A stretch of 64,000 bases of DNA, from IMG/VR virus record IMGVR_UViG_3300028393_000048, positions 1 through 64,000 of that record; one strand, written 5' to 3'. The first letter of the stretch is position 1; each line of letters starts with the position of its first letter. Origin of the DNA: a virus. The position numbers were made by a program, and so were the translations under genes. The notes under the pieces are model-generated. The model searched no databases. It was not told where the DNA came from and saw only the letters and a list, made by a program, of their open reading frames with translations. Of the stretch, positions 49,755 to 59,704 are shown in pieces.

Positions 49755-51566
49755 ATGGCTGACAATACAACATTTACTCCTACTTCCGTAAATTCACAAC
49801 CGATTAACGGTGGTAGTGATATTATTAATAAATTTAATCCAAATGGTGCATCTGGAAATAATTCAATGACGCAATTTGGCGGTTCATTAAATATAAATCA
49901 GACTCTGCAAACTTCTACCATTGATACAACAATGCAAATGGGTAATTTGGCAGGTTATGGTCAAGGGCAGGGTGCTGCTAGTAGTTCAGATCCAAATGCA
50001 CCATTTATAGGTGGTGGATTGGGTGTCCCCCAACAAGGCAGTGCAGCTTCTGCTGCACAAAATAATCCTAAAAAAACCATAGATTCTCATAATGATAAGC
50101 AACAAGCAGCGTATACTAATTCTCAACAAGTAACTGATAAAAAGATTTTAAATTTAGAAAAACAAACTAACTTAGTTAACAAAGATGGAACCTCACCAGG
50201 CTTGACTGCAATTTATTTATTTTTTAGACAATGTCACTTGAATAAAAATGCAAGATATTTATTATTACATATGTTGGTTAAAGGATTTGATTGTGATGTA
50301 ATGTCTGCAAATTTATCACCAACACAAAATCAAGTTGTTATCGACGATGCATTTAAGAAAAGATTTGTATTAATGGGTAAAGATGCAAATTTAATTCCTT
50401 ACTTAAAATTAACTCCTGCGTGGAAAAAAGGATGTTTTAAAAGTGCTGGTGCATGGGGTGCTACTGCTGCCAGTAGCACTGCTCAACCTTCAAGTCCTAT
50501 TACAGGACCCGCAAAACATGCTCCAAGTTTAGTGGAAAAAATATTAGAGGGTATACATCCTGGCACCACAGCCGCTTTAGAATCCTTCTGTAATAAAATA
50601 AGAACTCATTCGTGGTTAGCTGCACCAAAAGGAAGTTTTAGTTCTTTGAGTCGTTTGGTTCATGGTATCGAAGCATCAATAGCTGCATTCCAAAAAATGA
50701 TAACAGATATATATCAAGGATGTATTGCAATAGTTAAACAAATTTATGCATATATAAACGGTATCATGGCTCAGATACAAAAGAAAATTATTAGTATAAT
50801 AAATGATATTATACCACTTGATCTATTATGTTTAATTTTAGATACTTTACAAGTTGTTTTAAATGATATTAATTTTTTTACTTCACTTTTTCAAATGGCA
50901 GGTCCTTGGTTAAATTATTTAAATAGTTTTCAACAATATTTAAATATAACTTCTTCATTTGTTCAAAATCCATTAGGAACAATTCAATCGTTTTTACCGC
51001 CACAGATTAACAATATTATAATTATGGTTAATCAAATGGCTAATGATCCAAATGGATTCATCAGTGATAAAATGACAAATTTCCAATATGGTTATGTTTT
51101 ACAAGCTTTGCAAGGTAATATGTTAGGTGCATTGGCAAGTAAATATGGTTCTTCTTATGCTGCATCACAAAGTCCATTGGGTAATATTTTATCCAAGGCA
51201 ACGGCAATTTATACTCATTTTGGTGGTCAGTTTCCACCTAATTTTGCACCGATCAATGCAAATTCTTACACTGCAACAGATGGTACACAAATTGATGTTA
51301 ATTCTAATCCTGTTGCGTTAAAAACTGTTAATACTTCAATTATTAGTGATGTAAATCCATTAGCAACAGCTACTGCTAATTTAGGTAGTAACATTGGAGC
51401 TATTGCTGGTCAAACCGTAACAAACCTTGGAAACGATGCTTGCAATTTTTCAAAAGCATTTGGTGATATTGGTGGAGGGTTGGCAGGTATACCATCTGAT
51501 GTTGGTAATGCAACTAAAGCAGTTGGAACTACTATTGGAAATATATTCACGGGCAAAACCCAATAA
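49755..51566 (+). CDS. Large baseplate or tail structural protein
   Basis: 603 residues. The N-terminal 130 are Asn/Gln/Gly/Thr-rich; the middle (150-420) is helical and hydrophobic (LLLHMLVKGFDCDVM, IVKQIYAYINGIMAQIQKKIISIINDI), and the C-terminal 180 residues are again low-complexity. It lies directly before the gp5-like hub lysozyme gene, so it is probably in the hub or a tail-tip component. Family not recognised. Confidence 0.55.
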   Translation: MADNTTFTPTSVNSQPINGGSDIINKFNPNGASGNNSMTQFGGSLNINQTLQTSTIDTTMQMGNLAGYGQGQGAASSSDPNAPFIGGGLGVPQQGSAASAAQNNPKKTIDSHNDKQQAAYTNSQQVTDKKILNLEKQTNLVNKDGTSPGLTAIYLFFRQCHLNKNARYLLLHMLVKGFDCDVMSANLSPTQNQVVIDDAFKKRFVLMGKDANLIPYLKLTPAWKKGCFKSAGAWGATAASSTAQPSSPITGPAKHAPSLVEKILEGIHPGTTAALESFCNKIRTHSWLAAPKGSFSSLSRLVHGIEASIAAFQKMITDIYQGCIAIVKQIYAYINGIMAQIQKKIISIINDIIPLDLLCLILDTLQVVLNDINFFTSLFQMAGPWLNYLNSFQQYLNITSSFVQNPLGTIQSFLPPQINNIIIMVNQMANDPNGFISDKMTNFQYGYVLQALQGNMLGALASKYGSSYAASQSPLGNILSKATAIYTHFGGQFPPNFAPINANSYTATDGTQIDVNSNPVALKTVNTSIISDVNPLATATANLGSNIGAIAGQTVTNLGNDACNFSKAFGDIGGGLAGIPSDVGNATKAVGTTIGNIFTGKTQ

Positions 51567-51571
51567 CTTTT

Positions 51572-52840
51572 ATGTATGATCCAGTTTTTTCAAATCATGT
51601 TGGTATTGTAATAAATAACCAAGATCCAGAAAACAGAGGAAGGTTACAGATATTTGTTCCTCATGTATCAAATACATTGTTTGCAGATTGGAATCAAGGA
51701 TTAACCGATAAGATTTTTAAATCCTCAGAAGTTAATAATTCTGCTTTTGGTGGTGGTGTTTTGGAAAGACTAAAGGAGCAATTACCTTGGAGTGAAATAG
51801 CGGTTCCTGCTTTTGGTGGTGGTACGGCAGGACCAATTAAATTTACTGGTAATGCATCAGCAATGCCATCTTATACTGCTAACCCTTTGGCAGTGACACC
51901 AGCATTAATGCTTATTAATGCAAAATCTCAAAATTTAAATAATCAACCAGCAATAAGTGTTACCGCATATCATGGAACTGATATTGGTGCTAATGGTCAA
52001 ACAGGAAATGTTCAAAATGATGGTAGATATCCAACGGTTGATTTAAGGACTGATTATTCAAATCTAGATTATATTACTTTAGATGATATGCATAAAATTA
52101 ATTTACAAACAGCACAACAATATTTGGCTAATGTACCATCCCCATCTGATGGTGAAAGTTACGCATTAGGTCCTGCTGGTTCTCAACCAACAGCTGATCA
52201 ATGGGCTAATTTTCTAGATTCCCTAGCTTTACATGAATCTGTAACATATGGACAATATATAGCAATTAATAATCAATATGCAGAAAATTTCTCAAATGAT
52301 GGAAAAACATATGCAATATCAGAAGGTTTATTTAGTAATAGTATAGGCGATTTAGGGGTAACCGCTGCAAACATATATGATCCAGCAGCACAAAGTGCTG
52401 CAACTGCACGAAAAATTGTAGATAAATTGAGTAATTCTGAAAATGCCATTTTTGGGTCTCCAGTTTATAATTCTAATGGAAAACTAATTAAACATAAAGG
52501 TGTAGCTAGTGAATATGGTACAGTAAATCGTTTTGCTGGATTATCACCAAATGTTATATCAGATAAATTAGCAGGTGTTAAACGTCCACAAACAACACCT
52601 TCTCCAACCCCAACGGGTACTGCTCAACCCATTAAAATACAAGATACACTAGCAGCAGAAGCAGGTGTTCCTATGCCAAGTTCAGTTGGTGGTGCTGCTG
52701 GTTTCTTTTCAAGACCCGCAGTTGGTGCAAAAGTTTGGGTGTTTTTCTATGATGGAGACGTTCAAAGACCTGTATACTTTGCAAGTGTACAAGAAGCAAC
52801 TAATTATCAAGTAGGAAATCAAAATTTAACAAGAGTATAA
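51572..52840 (+). CDS. gp5-like baseplate hub protein with an inserted domain
   Basis: 422 residues. Residues 1-30 (VGIVINNQDPENRGRLQIFVP), about 72-81 (PWSEIAVPAF) and 375-410 (GFFSRPAVGAKVWVFFYDGD, VYFASVQE) form a gp5-type OB fold. Between them is a long insertion (84-370) holding LALHES (Glu222), then AISEGLFSNSIGDLG and TARKIVDKL, which resembles lytic-transglycosylase-like domains. In T4 gp5 the lysozyme follows the OB fold. Enzymatic role is inferred. Confidence 0.65.
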   Translation: MYDPVFSNHVGIVINNQDPENRGRLQIFVPHVSNTLFADWNQGLTDKIFKSSEVNNSAFGGGVLERLKEQLPWSEIAVPAFGGGTAGPIKFTGNASAMPSYTANPLAVTPALMLINAKSQNLNNQPAISVTAYHGTDIGANGQTGNVQNDGRYPTVDLRTDYSNLDYITLDDMHKINLQTAQQYLANVPSPSDGESYALGPAGSQPTADQWANFLDSLALHESVTYGQYIAINNQYAENFSNDGKTYAISEGLFSNSIGDLGVTAANIYDPAAQSAATARKIVDKLSNSENAIFGSPVYNSNGKLIKHKGVASEYGTVNRFAGLSPNVISDKLAGVKRPQTTPSPTPTGTAQPIKIQDTLAAEAGVPMPSSVGGAAGFFSRPAVGAKVWVFFYDGDVQRPVYFASVQEATNYQVGNQNLTRV

Positions 52841-52844
52841 AAAT

Positions 52845-54938
52845 ATGGCAACAACAGGAGACATTTCAACACCAAACAACGTAATAAAACTCGACGGTAT
52901 TAATGCAGAAGCAGGTTCATTAAGTTTTAATACTATTTATAATAAAGATGGATCATCGGTAGTTTGGAATAACTATTCAAGTGCTACTTTCCAAGATGGA
53001 ACCTCAAAAAGCTTTTTAAAGTTTATGGCTGGTGGTGGTTTATTTAAAACTTATGGTGATTACTCGTTGGAAGTTGGTGGTAATAAAGTTACATCCGTAA
53101 GGGGTGCTGTTCAAGATACAGTTCAGGGTGATAGAAATCATTACACCATTGGTGATAAAGTTGAATTGGGTGGTGATCATGGACAAGCTGCAACCGATTT
53201 ACATGCACAATTAAAAAGTCATTTAGCTGAAATACAAACTGCAAAAATTAATGCTTATGAACAAACTAAAGGTGATAAAGTAGAATGTCCTGTTTGTTCA
53301 ACTAAAATTGCACAAGATAGAGCAAGTGAAAAAGCTACAGCAATAGCAAGAACAATAGGAAAGTATTTTTGGCCCCCAAAAATTAAATTTCCAATGAATG
53401 CAGTTCAGTTTATTCTTTCATGTTTAATTGTTCCATTTATGAGTAGCGGGTCTGCAATTGCCGCAAAAGGTGGTAAAAATTGTAGTAATCCATCATGCGA
53501 AAACGGAATGATTGAAACTTCTTCTGGTAAAACCGAAGCTGCTAATGCTGCTGCTGATGAATTATGGAAGATAAAAACTGATGACATTAACAAACTTGAA
53601 CAACAATTATCTGTTAGTAGTGTTTGTGAACACCATAAAGGTAGTTTTTCAATAATTGTTGGTTCTGGACAAATTAATGATTTACCAGCATATGCAAAAG
53701 GTGTTGCTGCGCCTCAAATGGTAGCACTGGAAAAGGGTAAAGATGCAACATCTATTCCTGTTCCATCGTCGCCAGGCTCTTGTATCCAGTATGATAGTGT
53801 ACCACCTGATATGACGCCAGGCGGTGAGTATCATATCGTTGCAGATAATAAAGTTTCTATAAATGCTGGTGCTCATGGAATAGTTTTAGGTACTAATGGA
53901 CATTCTGATTATCTTGCTGGTAGTATGAATATCATTGCAAGTGATGGTACATTGAATTTGGCATCAAAGGGTAAAACCGTTTTAAAGGGTGCAAATATTA
54001 AAATTGATGCAAATGATGGAAGTGGTGATCATGGATTGGAAATTGATGCAAAAAAGGCAATGGTTAAAGGTCAATTGAGTGTAACAGGTGATTTAGTTGT
54101 TACTGGGACAATAACATGTAATGGTAATGTCTCAACTCCAAACACAATAACAAGAGGAATGACTCTTATTACAGATCCTGCCTCATCTCCACACTATAAC
54201 GGAGGGGATGCAATTCATAACAGTACTTTCCCAATACCAAATGGTGTTCAGGCAACTGTTTATAATACAATTGGTAAAACTTTAGAAAAAATACAAGATG
54301 GAATTGATGCATTAAACTCTCTTTTAACTTTATCTTGGTTGTTTGATACAGTTCAAACTGCAATACAAGGTGCTAAAATGAATTTACCTGTTACGAATAC
54401 AGGTATACCAACTGGATATGCTATGGTTTATGATTGTACGACTTATAATCCACTAATGGCGTATATTATTAACGGTCCTCCCGCACCCGCACCAGTTTAT
54501 GGAACTCAGGTTACGGTTGTTGGTGCTGGTGCAGCTACAATTACGGGATTTGCTATGGTTCAACCCGCATGTATTCCTGTGTGGACGCAACCACACGTTC
54601 ACTCTCATTATGATGATTTCCATACTCATGCTTATGCAACTGCTGCTGGTTCTTGGCATGGTAATATTGGTGGTATAAATTCTGCAACTCCTGCACCAAG
54701 TCATATACCATCACCTGCTTCCGCACCTATGGCATCTACACCTAGTGCAAAGGATTTGCCAAGCTCTTGTGGTGGTGGTGGTGCGTTTTCATTCCCTCCA
54801 ACAAAATACAGAAATCAAGCTTACAATATTGAAGGTGATGAATTTAAACAAAGCAATTATGTTGATGCTAAAACAACTTTTACACCAGATGGTAATCTGG
54901 TTCCACCAGCTGAATCCAGTTTAAAATACGTCTGTTAA
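52845..54938 (+). CDS. Tail spike/needle protein with zinc ribbon and His cluster
   Basis: 697 residues. VEVGGNKVTSVRG-type repeats (YSLEVGGNKVTSVRGAVQD, HYTIGDKVELGGDHG) and KVSINAGAHGIVLG... resemble the gp5/VgrG-like beta-helical needle. Inserted after residue 145 is a four-Cys unit (CPVC 148-151, C213, C218) with hydrophobic sequence between. Near the C-terminus PHVHSHYDDFHTHAY is a His-rich cluster that could bind metal, as spike tips do. Two bases or so after the gp5-like gene. Confidence 0.65.
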   Translation: MATTGDISTPNNVIKLDGINAEAGSLSFNTIYNKDGSSVVWNNYSSATFQDGTSKSFLKFMAGGGLFKTYGDYSLEVGGNKVTSVRGAVQDTVQGDRNHYTIGDKVELGGDHGQAATDLHAQLKSHLAEIQTAKINAYEQTKGDKVECPVCSTKIAQDRASEKATAIARTIGKYFWPPKIKFPMNAVQFILSCLIVPFMSSGSAIAAKGGKNCSNPSCENGMIETSSGKTEAANAAADELWKIKTDDINKLEQQLSVSSVCEHHKGSFSIIVGSGQINDLPAYAKGVAAPQMVALEKGKDATSIPVPSSPGSCIQYDSVPPDMTPGGEYHIVADNKVSINAGAHGIVLGTNGHSDYLAGSMNIIASDGTLNLASKGKTVLKGANIKIDANDGSGDHGLEIDAKKAMVKGQLSVTGDLVVTGTITCNGNVSTPNTITRGMTLITDPASSPHYNGGDAIHNSTFPIPNGVQATVYNTIGKTLEKIQDGIDALNSLLTLSWLFDTVQTAIQGAKMNLPVTNTGIPTGYAMVYDCTTYNPLMAYIINGPPAPAPVYGTQVTVVGAGAATITGFAMVQPACIPVWTQPHVHSHYDDFHTHAYATAAGSWHGNIGGINSATPAPSHIPSPASAPMASTPSAKDLPSSCGGGGAFSFPPTKYRNQAYNIEGDEFKQSNYVDAKTTFTPDGNLVPPAESSLKYVC

Positions 54939-55936
54939 CTATTAAAATAAGTTGTAACAGTGTTTAAACTCTGTGTTGTTATACCACTAAGACCACTTAT
55001 GGAACTATTAACCATGTTAACATATTGCTCATTGGGTTTTGCAGAAAATATATCAACTGCACTCATTTGATGCTGCACTGCCAATGTGGAATTATTAATC
55101 AAAGTAACATAATTTGCGATAGGTTCTAAGAAAATTCTAGCTAATGCATTATTTGCAAACAAAGTATTGTTTTTAATTATTACTTCTGCATCAGAAGCAA
55201 TATAACCAGCACTTGCTAATTTTTTAGCAACATATGATTGCATTTCAGGATGATACTTAAGATATATTGCTATTGATGAATCTTGTGCGTAGTCTAATTC
55301 AACGTAAAAAAATTGTGGTCTTGGGAATGCAAACAATTTTGCATTCCACTGAGCTTTTGGATAATAAAGTTGCAAATATTCGCAAAATGCATCAGCATCC
55401 TTGTTAGATCCACTTATGATTGCATTATTAACTACTGCTAATACGTCTTCTGCTTTAAATGGCTTTAGTAATTCATTTGGATCAGCTATTGGTGGAATGT
55501 TATAACCAAACAAATTAATGTTACCATTGCCAACCGTGGTTAAAATAGGAGCAATCTGTGATTGCTTTATTGGGTTTCCATCTGAATCACAAATATAATT
55601 GTTTATTATCTGTGTACCCCCTGCCTGTTTGACTTCAACTTGAGTTACTAACTTTGGTAAAAAATTAGCAAATGCTATATGTAATAAATCTCCATCTGAA
55701 AATCGGTGATCACCTATGGCAGTAAGAGCCGTAAAATTTATATGAGGACTGATATCATAAGGTGTTGGGGGGATTAAAACTGGATCTATCGATTCGTCAG
55801 TAGCATGTTGCAAAAGGTTACATAAAAACGGAAGTATGTTGAAATTTGGATCGGTAACTGCACTCCCCATTGGAAAAAATGCAGGATTTAATTTTGTTAC
55901 ATCACATATTGGATCTGCTGTTGGTATATTATTCAT
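54935..55936 (-). CDS. Hypothetical structural-like protein
   Basis: 333 residues. A soluble beta/alpha protein with N-terminal Pro/Asp-rich stretches, VTQVEVKQAGGTQIINN and PRPQFFYVELDYAQDSSIAIYL. The last 4 bases overlap the spike gene convergently. Could be a virion or fibre component; no motif recognised. First minus-strand gene of the replication-side cluster. Confidence 0.5.
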   Translation of the reverse strand: MNNIPTADPICDVTKLNPAFFPMGSAVTDPNFNILPFLCNLLQHATDESIDPVLIPPTPYDISPHINFTALTAIGDHRFSDGDLLHIAFANFLPKLVTQVEVKQAGGTQIINNYICDSDGNPIKQSQIAPILTTVGNGNINLFGYNIPPIADPNELLKPFKAEDVLAVVNNAIISGSNKDADAFCEYLQLYYPKAQWNAKLFAFPRPQFFYVELDYAQDSSIAIYLKYHPEMQSYVAKKLASAGYIASDAEVIIKNNTLFANNALARIFLEPIANYVTLINNSTLAVQHQMSAVDIFSAKPNEQYVNMVNSSISGLSGITTQSLNTVTTYFNS

Positions 55937-56333
55937 CGTCTTGATCTAAAAAATTCTCATGTTGCTGTTTAAGAAAAATTGTTTTTAAAAATTCCATAAT
56001 AGCATCTCGGTCTCGTGCATTTTTAAAATTTTGAAGAATGATTCTATCGCCTTCAATATTATAACCAAAAACTAAAAACGCATCCAAGTATTCGCTCATT
56101 ATTCCTTTAAGAATACTTAGATCTCGCATTGAAATTTGATTTGCTCGTTTACTTTCTTTCATGAACTTATCAATACTTTTTTGAAGTTCAAGATTGGAAA
56201 CGACAGTAAAAACTTTCTTTGCTATTTCATCGGATAAATCTTTTGGATTTGTTTCTATTTTGTGCAAGATAGAGTCAACCGAAGATAAGGAAGGTGTACC
56301 AGTGTTATTTGGTTTCTTCTTTCTTGGAGCCAT
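55929..56333 (-). CDS. Hypothetical basic protein
   Basis: 134 residues from ATG 56333 (MAPRKKKPNNTG). Helical and charged in the remainder (IAKKVFTVVSNLELQKSIDK, FLKTIFLKQQHENFLDQDDE). Small size and position near gp45 and gp32 recall late-transcription or replication accessory proteins such as T4 gp33, but nothing conserved was recognised. Confidence 0.5.
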   Translation of the reverse strand: MAPRKKKPNNTGTPSLSSVDSILHKIETNPKDLSDEIAKKVFTVVSNLELQKSIDKFMKESKRANQISMRDLSILKGIMSEYLDAFLVFGYNIEGDRIILQNFKNARDRDAIMEFLKTIFLKQQHENFLDQDDE

Positions 56334-56643
56334 AACCTTGTGCTTTATTATTAATGCCAAACTTTACAAGATATTCAATTAAAACCTCAATTGAACTGGT
56401 TTTAATTTTAAAATGTTCGGGTATAAATTGACCACCATCGTGCATTTCAAAATACTCCTCACCCAAATAATTATGATTATTAAAACAAGTAATCATAACA
56501 GATGAACCTTTTGGGTCAACGATGACCGTCCATGAACGAGGATCAGATTCTGCATAATCCGTAAATACCTTATCGGTAACGTATCCACTATCACGCAAAC
56601 GTTTTATGAAATAACTACATGTTGTGAGCTTGTTCTTTGACAT
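56305..56643 (-). CDS. Conserved phage hypothetical protein
   Basis: 112 residues: TCSYFIKRLRDSGYVTDKVF, DPRSWTVIVDPKGSSVMITC, then EYFEMHDGGQFIPEHFKIKTSSIEVLIEYL. The pattern (rigid DxRxWT and DGGQ) is one I recognise from uncharacterised T4-like phage proteins. Adjacent to the clamp; role unknown. Confidence 0.6.
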   Translation of the reverse strand: MSKNKLTTCSYFIKRLRDSGYVTDKVFTDYAESDPRSWTVIVDPKGSSVMITCFNNHNYLGEEYFEMHDGGQFIPEHFKIKTSSIEVLIEYLVKFGINNKAQGYGSKKEETK

Positions 56644-56664
56644 AATTATATTTATAGGTTTATT

Positions 56665-57420
56665 TTATTTAACAAGTGCAGAAACAATATATTTTAGTTC
56701 AACATTTTCATCTTCTTTTGTAGTAAAAACAAAGATTTTCATTTCATCATTAATCTTAACCTTTACAGGGTACTTGCTACTAATCAAACTCTTGAAAACC
56801 TCAATTTTGATGGAGATTGGTTCAATGTCTTTTCCTTGGTAATTTGATGATAACATCAAAGAAATATTATCCACATTCTGCATAGTTTTATCATCAATCT
56901 CTGCATAGACTCTACCATCTTTTGTGTAAAAATAAATCTTTGTAACATCTGATACAAAGGAATATCCTGACATAATTTGTCTGAGTTTTGATAACTCGAT
57001 ATCAAAAACAGTATCAAAGTTTAATTTGATTATGTTTTCAATTTTAACAGTTGATTCCTTAATAATACCATCATCAACCAAATGATATTTAAAATGAGCA
57101 TTTTCGGCTGTCTCATCGTTCTTAGACTGACACTTAATGTTATTTTTCTCAATGATCATGGTAAATTCACCATCATCACCCAAACAATCAAGACCAGTTA
57201 AGAACTTCTTGATATTAATAATATTGAGTTTTGAATCTTCAATTTGCATCGGAAGATTACAAACAGCATAAAGAATTACACTATTATCAGCGGAAGTACA
57301 AAGAGAATACAAACTATCGCTACTGGTTCGCAGTACGCAGCTTTCTGTAACCCTATTGATAGGCTTTAAAAGCTTTTCAATAGATGTTTTCGGAATTGGA
57401 AGAAGATTGTTATTGCTCAC
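56665..57420 (-). CDS. 45: Sliding clamp (gp45-like)
   Basis: 251 residues, near T4 gp45 (228). DNA polymerase processivity ring; in T4 it also activates late promoters. Conserved arrangement of strands is visible (INIKKFLTGLDCLGDDGEFTMIIE, FDIELSKLRQIMSGYSFVSDVTKIYFY, ending VELKYIVSALVK). Overlaps the next gene by 11 bases. The late boxes in this window suggest that such clamp-dependent transcription operates. Confidence 0.85.
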   Translation of the reverse strand: MSNNNLLPIPKTSIEKLLKPINRVTESCVLRTSSDSLYSLCTSADNSVILYAVCNLPMQIEDSKLNIINIKKFLTGLDCLGDDGEFTMIIEKNNIKCQSKNDETAENAHFKYHLVDDGIIKESTVKIENIIKLNFDTVFDIELSKLRQIMSGYSFVSDVTKIYFYTKDGRVYAEIDDKTMQNVDNISLMLSSNYQGKDIEPISIKIEVFKSLISSKYPVKVKINDEMKIFVFTTKEDENVELKYIVSALVK

Positions 57421-57871
57421 TTTGTTGAATTGTTATTTTATTAACTAATTCTAACAGAGTTTCCAAAGTATTACCAATCCTTTCTACATTTTTTTCAATA
57501 TTTGTTAGTGATTCGTTTGAAATCGGTGTATTCTGCGGCAATGGAGCAGAAGGTAACGGAATCATTTGCGCCGCTATGTCTTCAAATGAAGGTTGAGGTG
57601 GAACAAATGACGGTGCATCTGGAATCATTGCTCTAACTTGATCTTCGGATGGGTATGGACTAGATACATTTCTATATCCAAAATTTTGTCTAGGTGCATT
57701 GTTTCTTCTTGGATCGTGCTGTCTAACATTATTGATAAATTTATTTAAATCAATACGATTAGCTGGTACATCTGAACTTTCTACGGTCATCTGATCCATT
57801 GTTCTAAGATGAGACCCAACCATAGCAGCAAGTTTTGCTGCTTCTAACGCTTCCTCTTGTTGGCGATTCAT
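57410..57871 (-). CDS. Hypothetical protein with disordered middle
   Basis: 153 residues: helical start (EEALEAAKLAAMVGSH), a Pro/Asn/Arg-rich middle, and a C-terminal helix (NIEKNVERIGNTLETLLELVNKI). Sandwiched between gp45 and gp32, so probably a replication or transcription accessory factor. No family recognised. Confidence 0.5.
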   Translation of the reverse strand: MNRQQEEALEAAKLAAMVGSHLRTMDQMTVESSDVPANRIDLNKFINNVRQHDPRRNNAPRQNFGYRNVSSPYPSEDQVRAMIPDAPSFVPPQPSFEDIAAQMIPLPSAPLPQNTPISNESLTNIEKNVERIGNTLETLLELVNKITIQQSEQ

Positions 57872-57873
57872 TC

Positions 57874-58725
57874 TTAGAGATCTTTGAGGATATCCTGAAC
57901 CTTCTTCTCCTGTTCAGAAAGAACTGGTGTTGGTTTTTCAACATCTGGTTTTACATCCTCAAATGTCTTGTCATCATCTTCTTCGGTGTCACCAATCTGG
58001 GTTGGAGTCGAAGAAACTTCCTTGCCAAAGAAATGAGAATCAAGGAGGTTCTTGATCTCCTCATACGACTTCTGTTGAAAGATAGTATCAAGACTCTTAA
58101 CCTGATTGTAAATCTCATCAGCATCATCAAGACCCTCAACAGGACTTGGTGAAACAAACCTTGAAGAAACATACGTTGGATACCCACCATCATTGGTCTC
58201 AACCTTGATACGAAGATTGCAACCATTTGGAGAGAGATCAAAGATTCTGAAACCAAACTCATCCTTATCATCACCATCAATGGCATTCTGGATGATCTTG
58301 TTAAGCTGGATACCAGCATTGATGATCTTTACCTGACCCTCGTTCTCTGGATTGCTTGGGTCTTTGATAACCAAAGCATTGTAAAGCCACTTCTCAGACC
58401 TTTTTAAGGGACGAGACTGATCAATAAGAGTATCATTCTTTGCAGCATAAACCTTGCTACGATACTCATCAATTGGGCATTTCTCACCATACGTGTGAGG
58501 GCAGAGGCAGGAAACCTTCTTCTGTGAAAGAAGAGATGGGAATACGTGCTGGTAATAATGGAAGCGAGTCCTCTTACCATCAGCAAGATTTGGAAGCAAG
58601 CGAACAATGTAGGTCTTGTCTGGCTCCATCTTCAAGAAGTCCCTAAAACTGTTTTCTGATACGTCCTTTGTGGAAAGCGCATCCTTGAGTGAGTCGAATA
58701 TATTTGAGTTGTATTTAGTTGTCAT
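57874..58725 (-). CDS. 32: Single-stranded DNA-binding protein (gp32-like)
   Basis: 283 residues. The core has FHYYQHVFPS, SCLCPHTYGEKC (Cys73, Cys75, Cys83 with nearby His for zinc) and RLLPN, like T4 gp32. The C-terminal 45 residues are acidic (GDTEEDDDKTFEDVKPD), the tail that recruits replication partners. Coats ssDNA during replication, recombination and repair. Confidence 0.9.
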   Translation of the reverse strand: MTTKYNSNIFDSLKDALSTKDVSENSFRDFLKMEPDKTYIVRLLPNLADGKRTRFHYYQHVFPSLLSQKKVSCLCPHTYGEKCPIDEYRSKVYAAKNDTLIDQSRPLKRSEKWLYNALVIKDPSNPENEGQVKIINAGIQLNKIIQNAIDGDDKDEFGFRIFDLSPNGCNLRIKVETNDGGYPTYVSSRFVSPSPVEGLDDADEIYNQVKSLDTIFQQKSYEEIKNLLDSHFFGKEVSSTPTQIGDTEEDDDKTFEDVKPDVEKPTPVLSEQEKKVQDILKDL

Positions 58726-58755
58726 ATCTATAATCTATCTTAGCAGCGTTTTTGT

Positions 58756-59403
58756 TTATTGCAAGTTATTTTTAATAAAATTCTTAATTTTGTTTGTTGC
58801 CTCTTTCACTAGAGTCCTTGTTGGGGTTGATGAGATATATCTTGATTTATAAGCAACAAATTTTTCATTTAAGTTTTTGGCAAATAACTCAATCTCATCT
58901 TTTTGAAAAGAAGATAAGCTGTCAAATATACCATCCATCTCCATTAACCCATAAGGATTGATTCTATGCTCTCTGTAATGATTTAACCAAGATGTCATGT
59001 AACCTGTCTTGTGACTCAAGTATTTTTCCAATGGAATTTTATTCTCCAAACAAAACATTGTTATGAACCTAAAGCTTTCCTTGATACTATCAAATTGCTT
59101 TTCTGGATCTTCGTCTTCTTGTTGTTTTTTAAACAAGGAATAATTTCTCGTAGCAGAAAGTGTGGTAAAAGAAACTAAAGAAGGATAAGCATCTTCTGGA
59201 TGAAGAATATAAGGAGCTTTAAAGTAATCATCAATCCTTATATGATTAAATTTAGAAAGAATTAAAGATATCTTTTTTAAATTCGTAAAAGTATTGGCAT
59301 CGATATCGGAAAAATTCTTTCTAGGAGTGTATGGTTGCCCCTTTCTAGAATATTTTAAATAGCAATTGTAAATTTGTTTTTCTTTATCTGATAGACTAAG
59401 CAT
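58756..59403 (-). CDS. Hypothetical protein of the replication cluster
   Basis: 215 residues. IDDYFKAPYILHPEDAYPSL, RFITMFCLENKIPLEKYLSHKTGYMTSWLNHYRE and INPYGLMEMDGIF are likely conserved regions. Size and location next to gp32 recall gp59 (helicase loader), but the gp59 signature is not evident. Overlaps the following small gene by eight bases. Confidence 0.5.
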   Translation of the reverse strand: MLSLSDKEKQIYNCYLKYSRKGQPYTPRKNFSDIDANTFTNLKKISLILSKFNHIRIDDYFKAPYILHPEDAYPSLVSFTTLSATRNYSLFKKQQEDEDPEKQFDSIKESFRFITMFCLENKIPLEKYLSHKTGYMTSWLNHYREHRINPYGLMEMDGIFDSLSSFQKDEIELFAKNLNEKFVAYKSRYISSTPTRTLVKEATNKIKNFIKNNLQ

Positions 59404-59698
59404 CTTTTTTTCGGTTTAATTTGGATCTGAATATCTTTTTATAGACATTTGGCGTAGATCCAAGATAAGCCTTTATAATATTTTGTAAAGAATATTCTCC
59501 CAATAATGCAAAATATATTTTTTGGGTTTTTTTATCGTCTACTAAATATTTTAAAAAGTTTAAATAGTTCATTTTTTTACCTTTTGATATACAAACAAAT
59601 GATCCAAATTTTAAAGTAATACTTTCAAATTCTTCTATGTTTAGTGCGTCATACGGGTTACTTAAATTATCAAATTGTTGTGATGATGTTATAATCAT
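59396..59698 (-). CDS. Hypothetical protein
   Basis: 100 residues with a central FLKYLVDDKKTQKIYFALLGEYSLQNIIKAYLG segment, and a basic C-terminus (FRSKLNRKK). Preceded by a perfect T4 late promoter six bases before the ATG, unlike its replication neighbours. Function unknown. Confidence 0.5.
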   Translation of the reverse strand: MIITSSQQFDNLSNPYDALNIEEFESITLKFGSFVCISKGKKMNYLNFLKYLVDDKKTQKIYFALLGEYSLQNIIKAYLGSTPNVYKKIFRSKLNRKKDA

Positions 59699-59704
59699 TA
59701 AGTT

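Noticed and set aside
58756-59403. gp59 helicase loader
   Set aside because: Size and location fit, but conserved gp59 residues could not be matched, so it is left as unknown.
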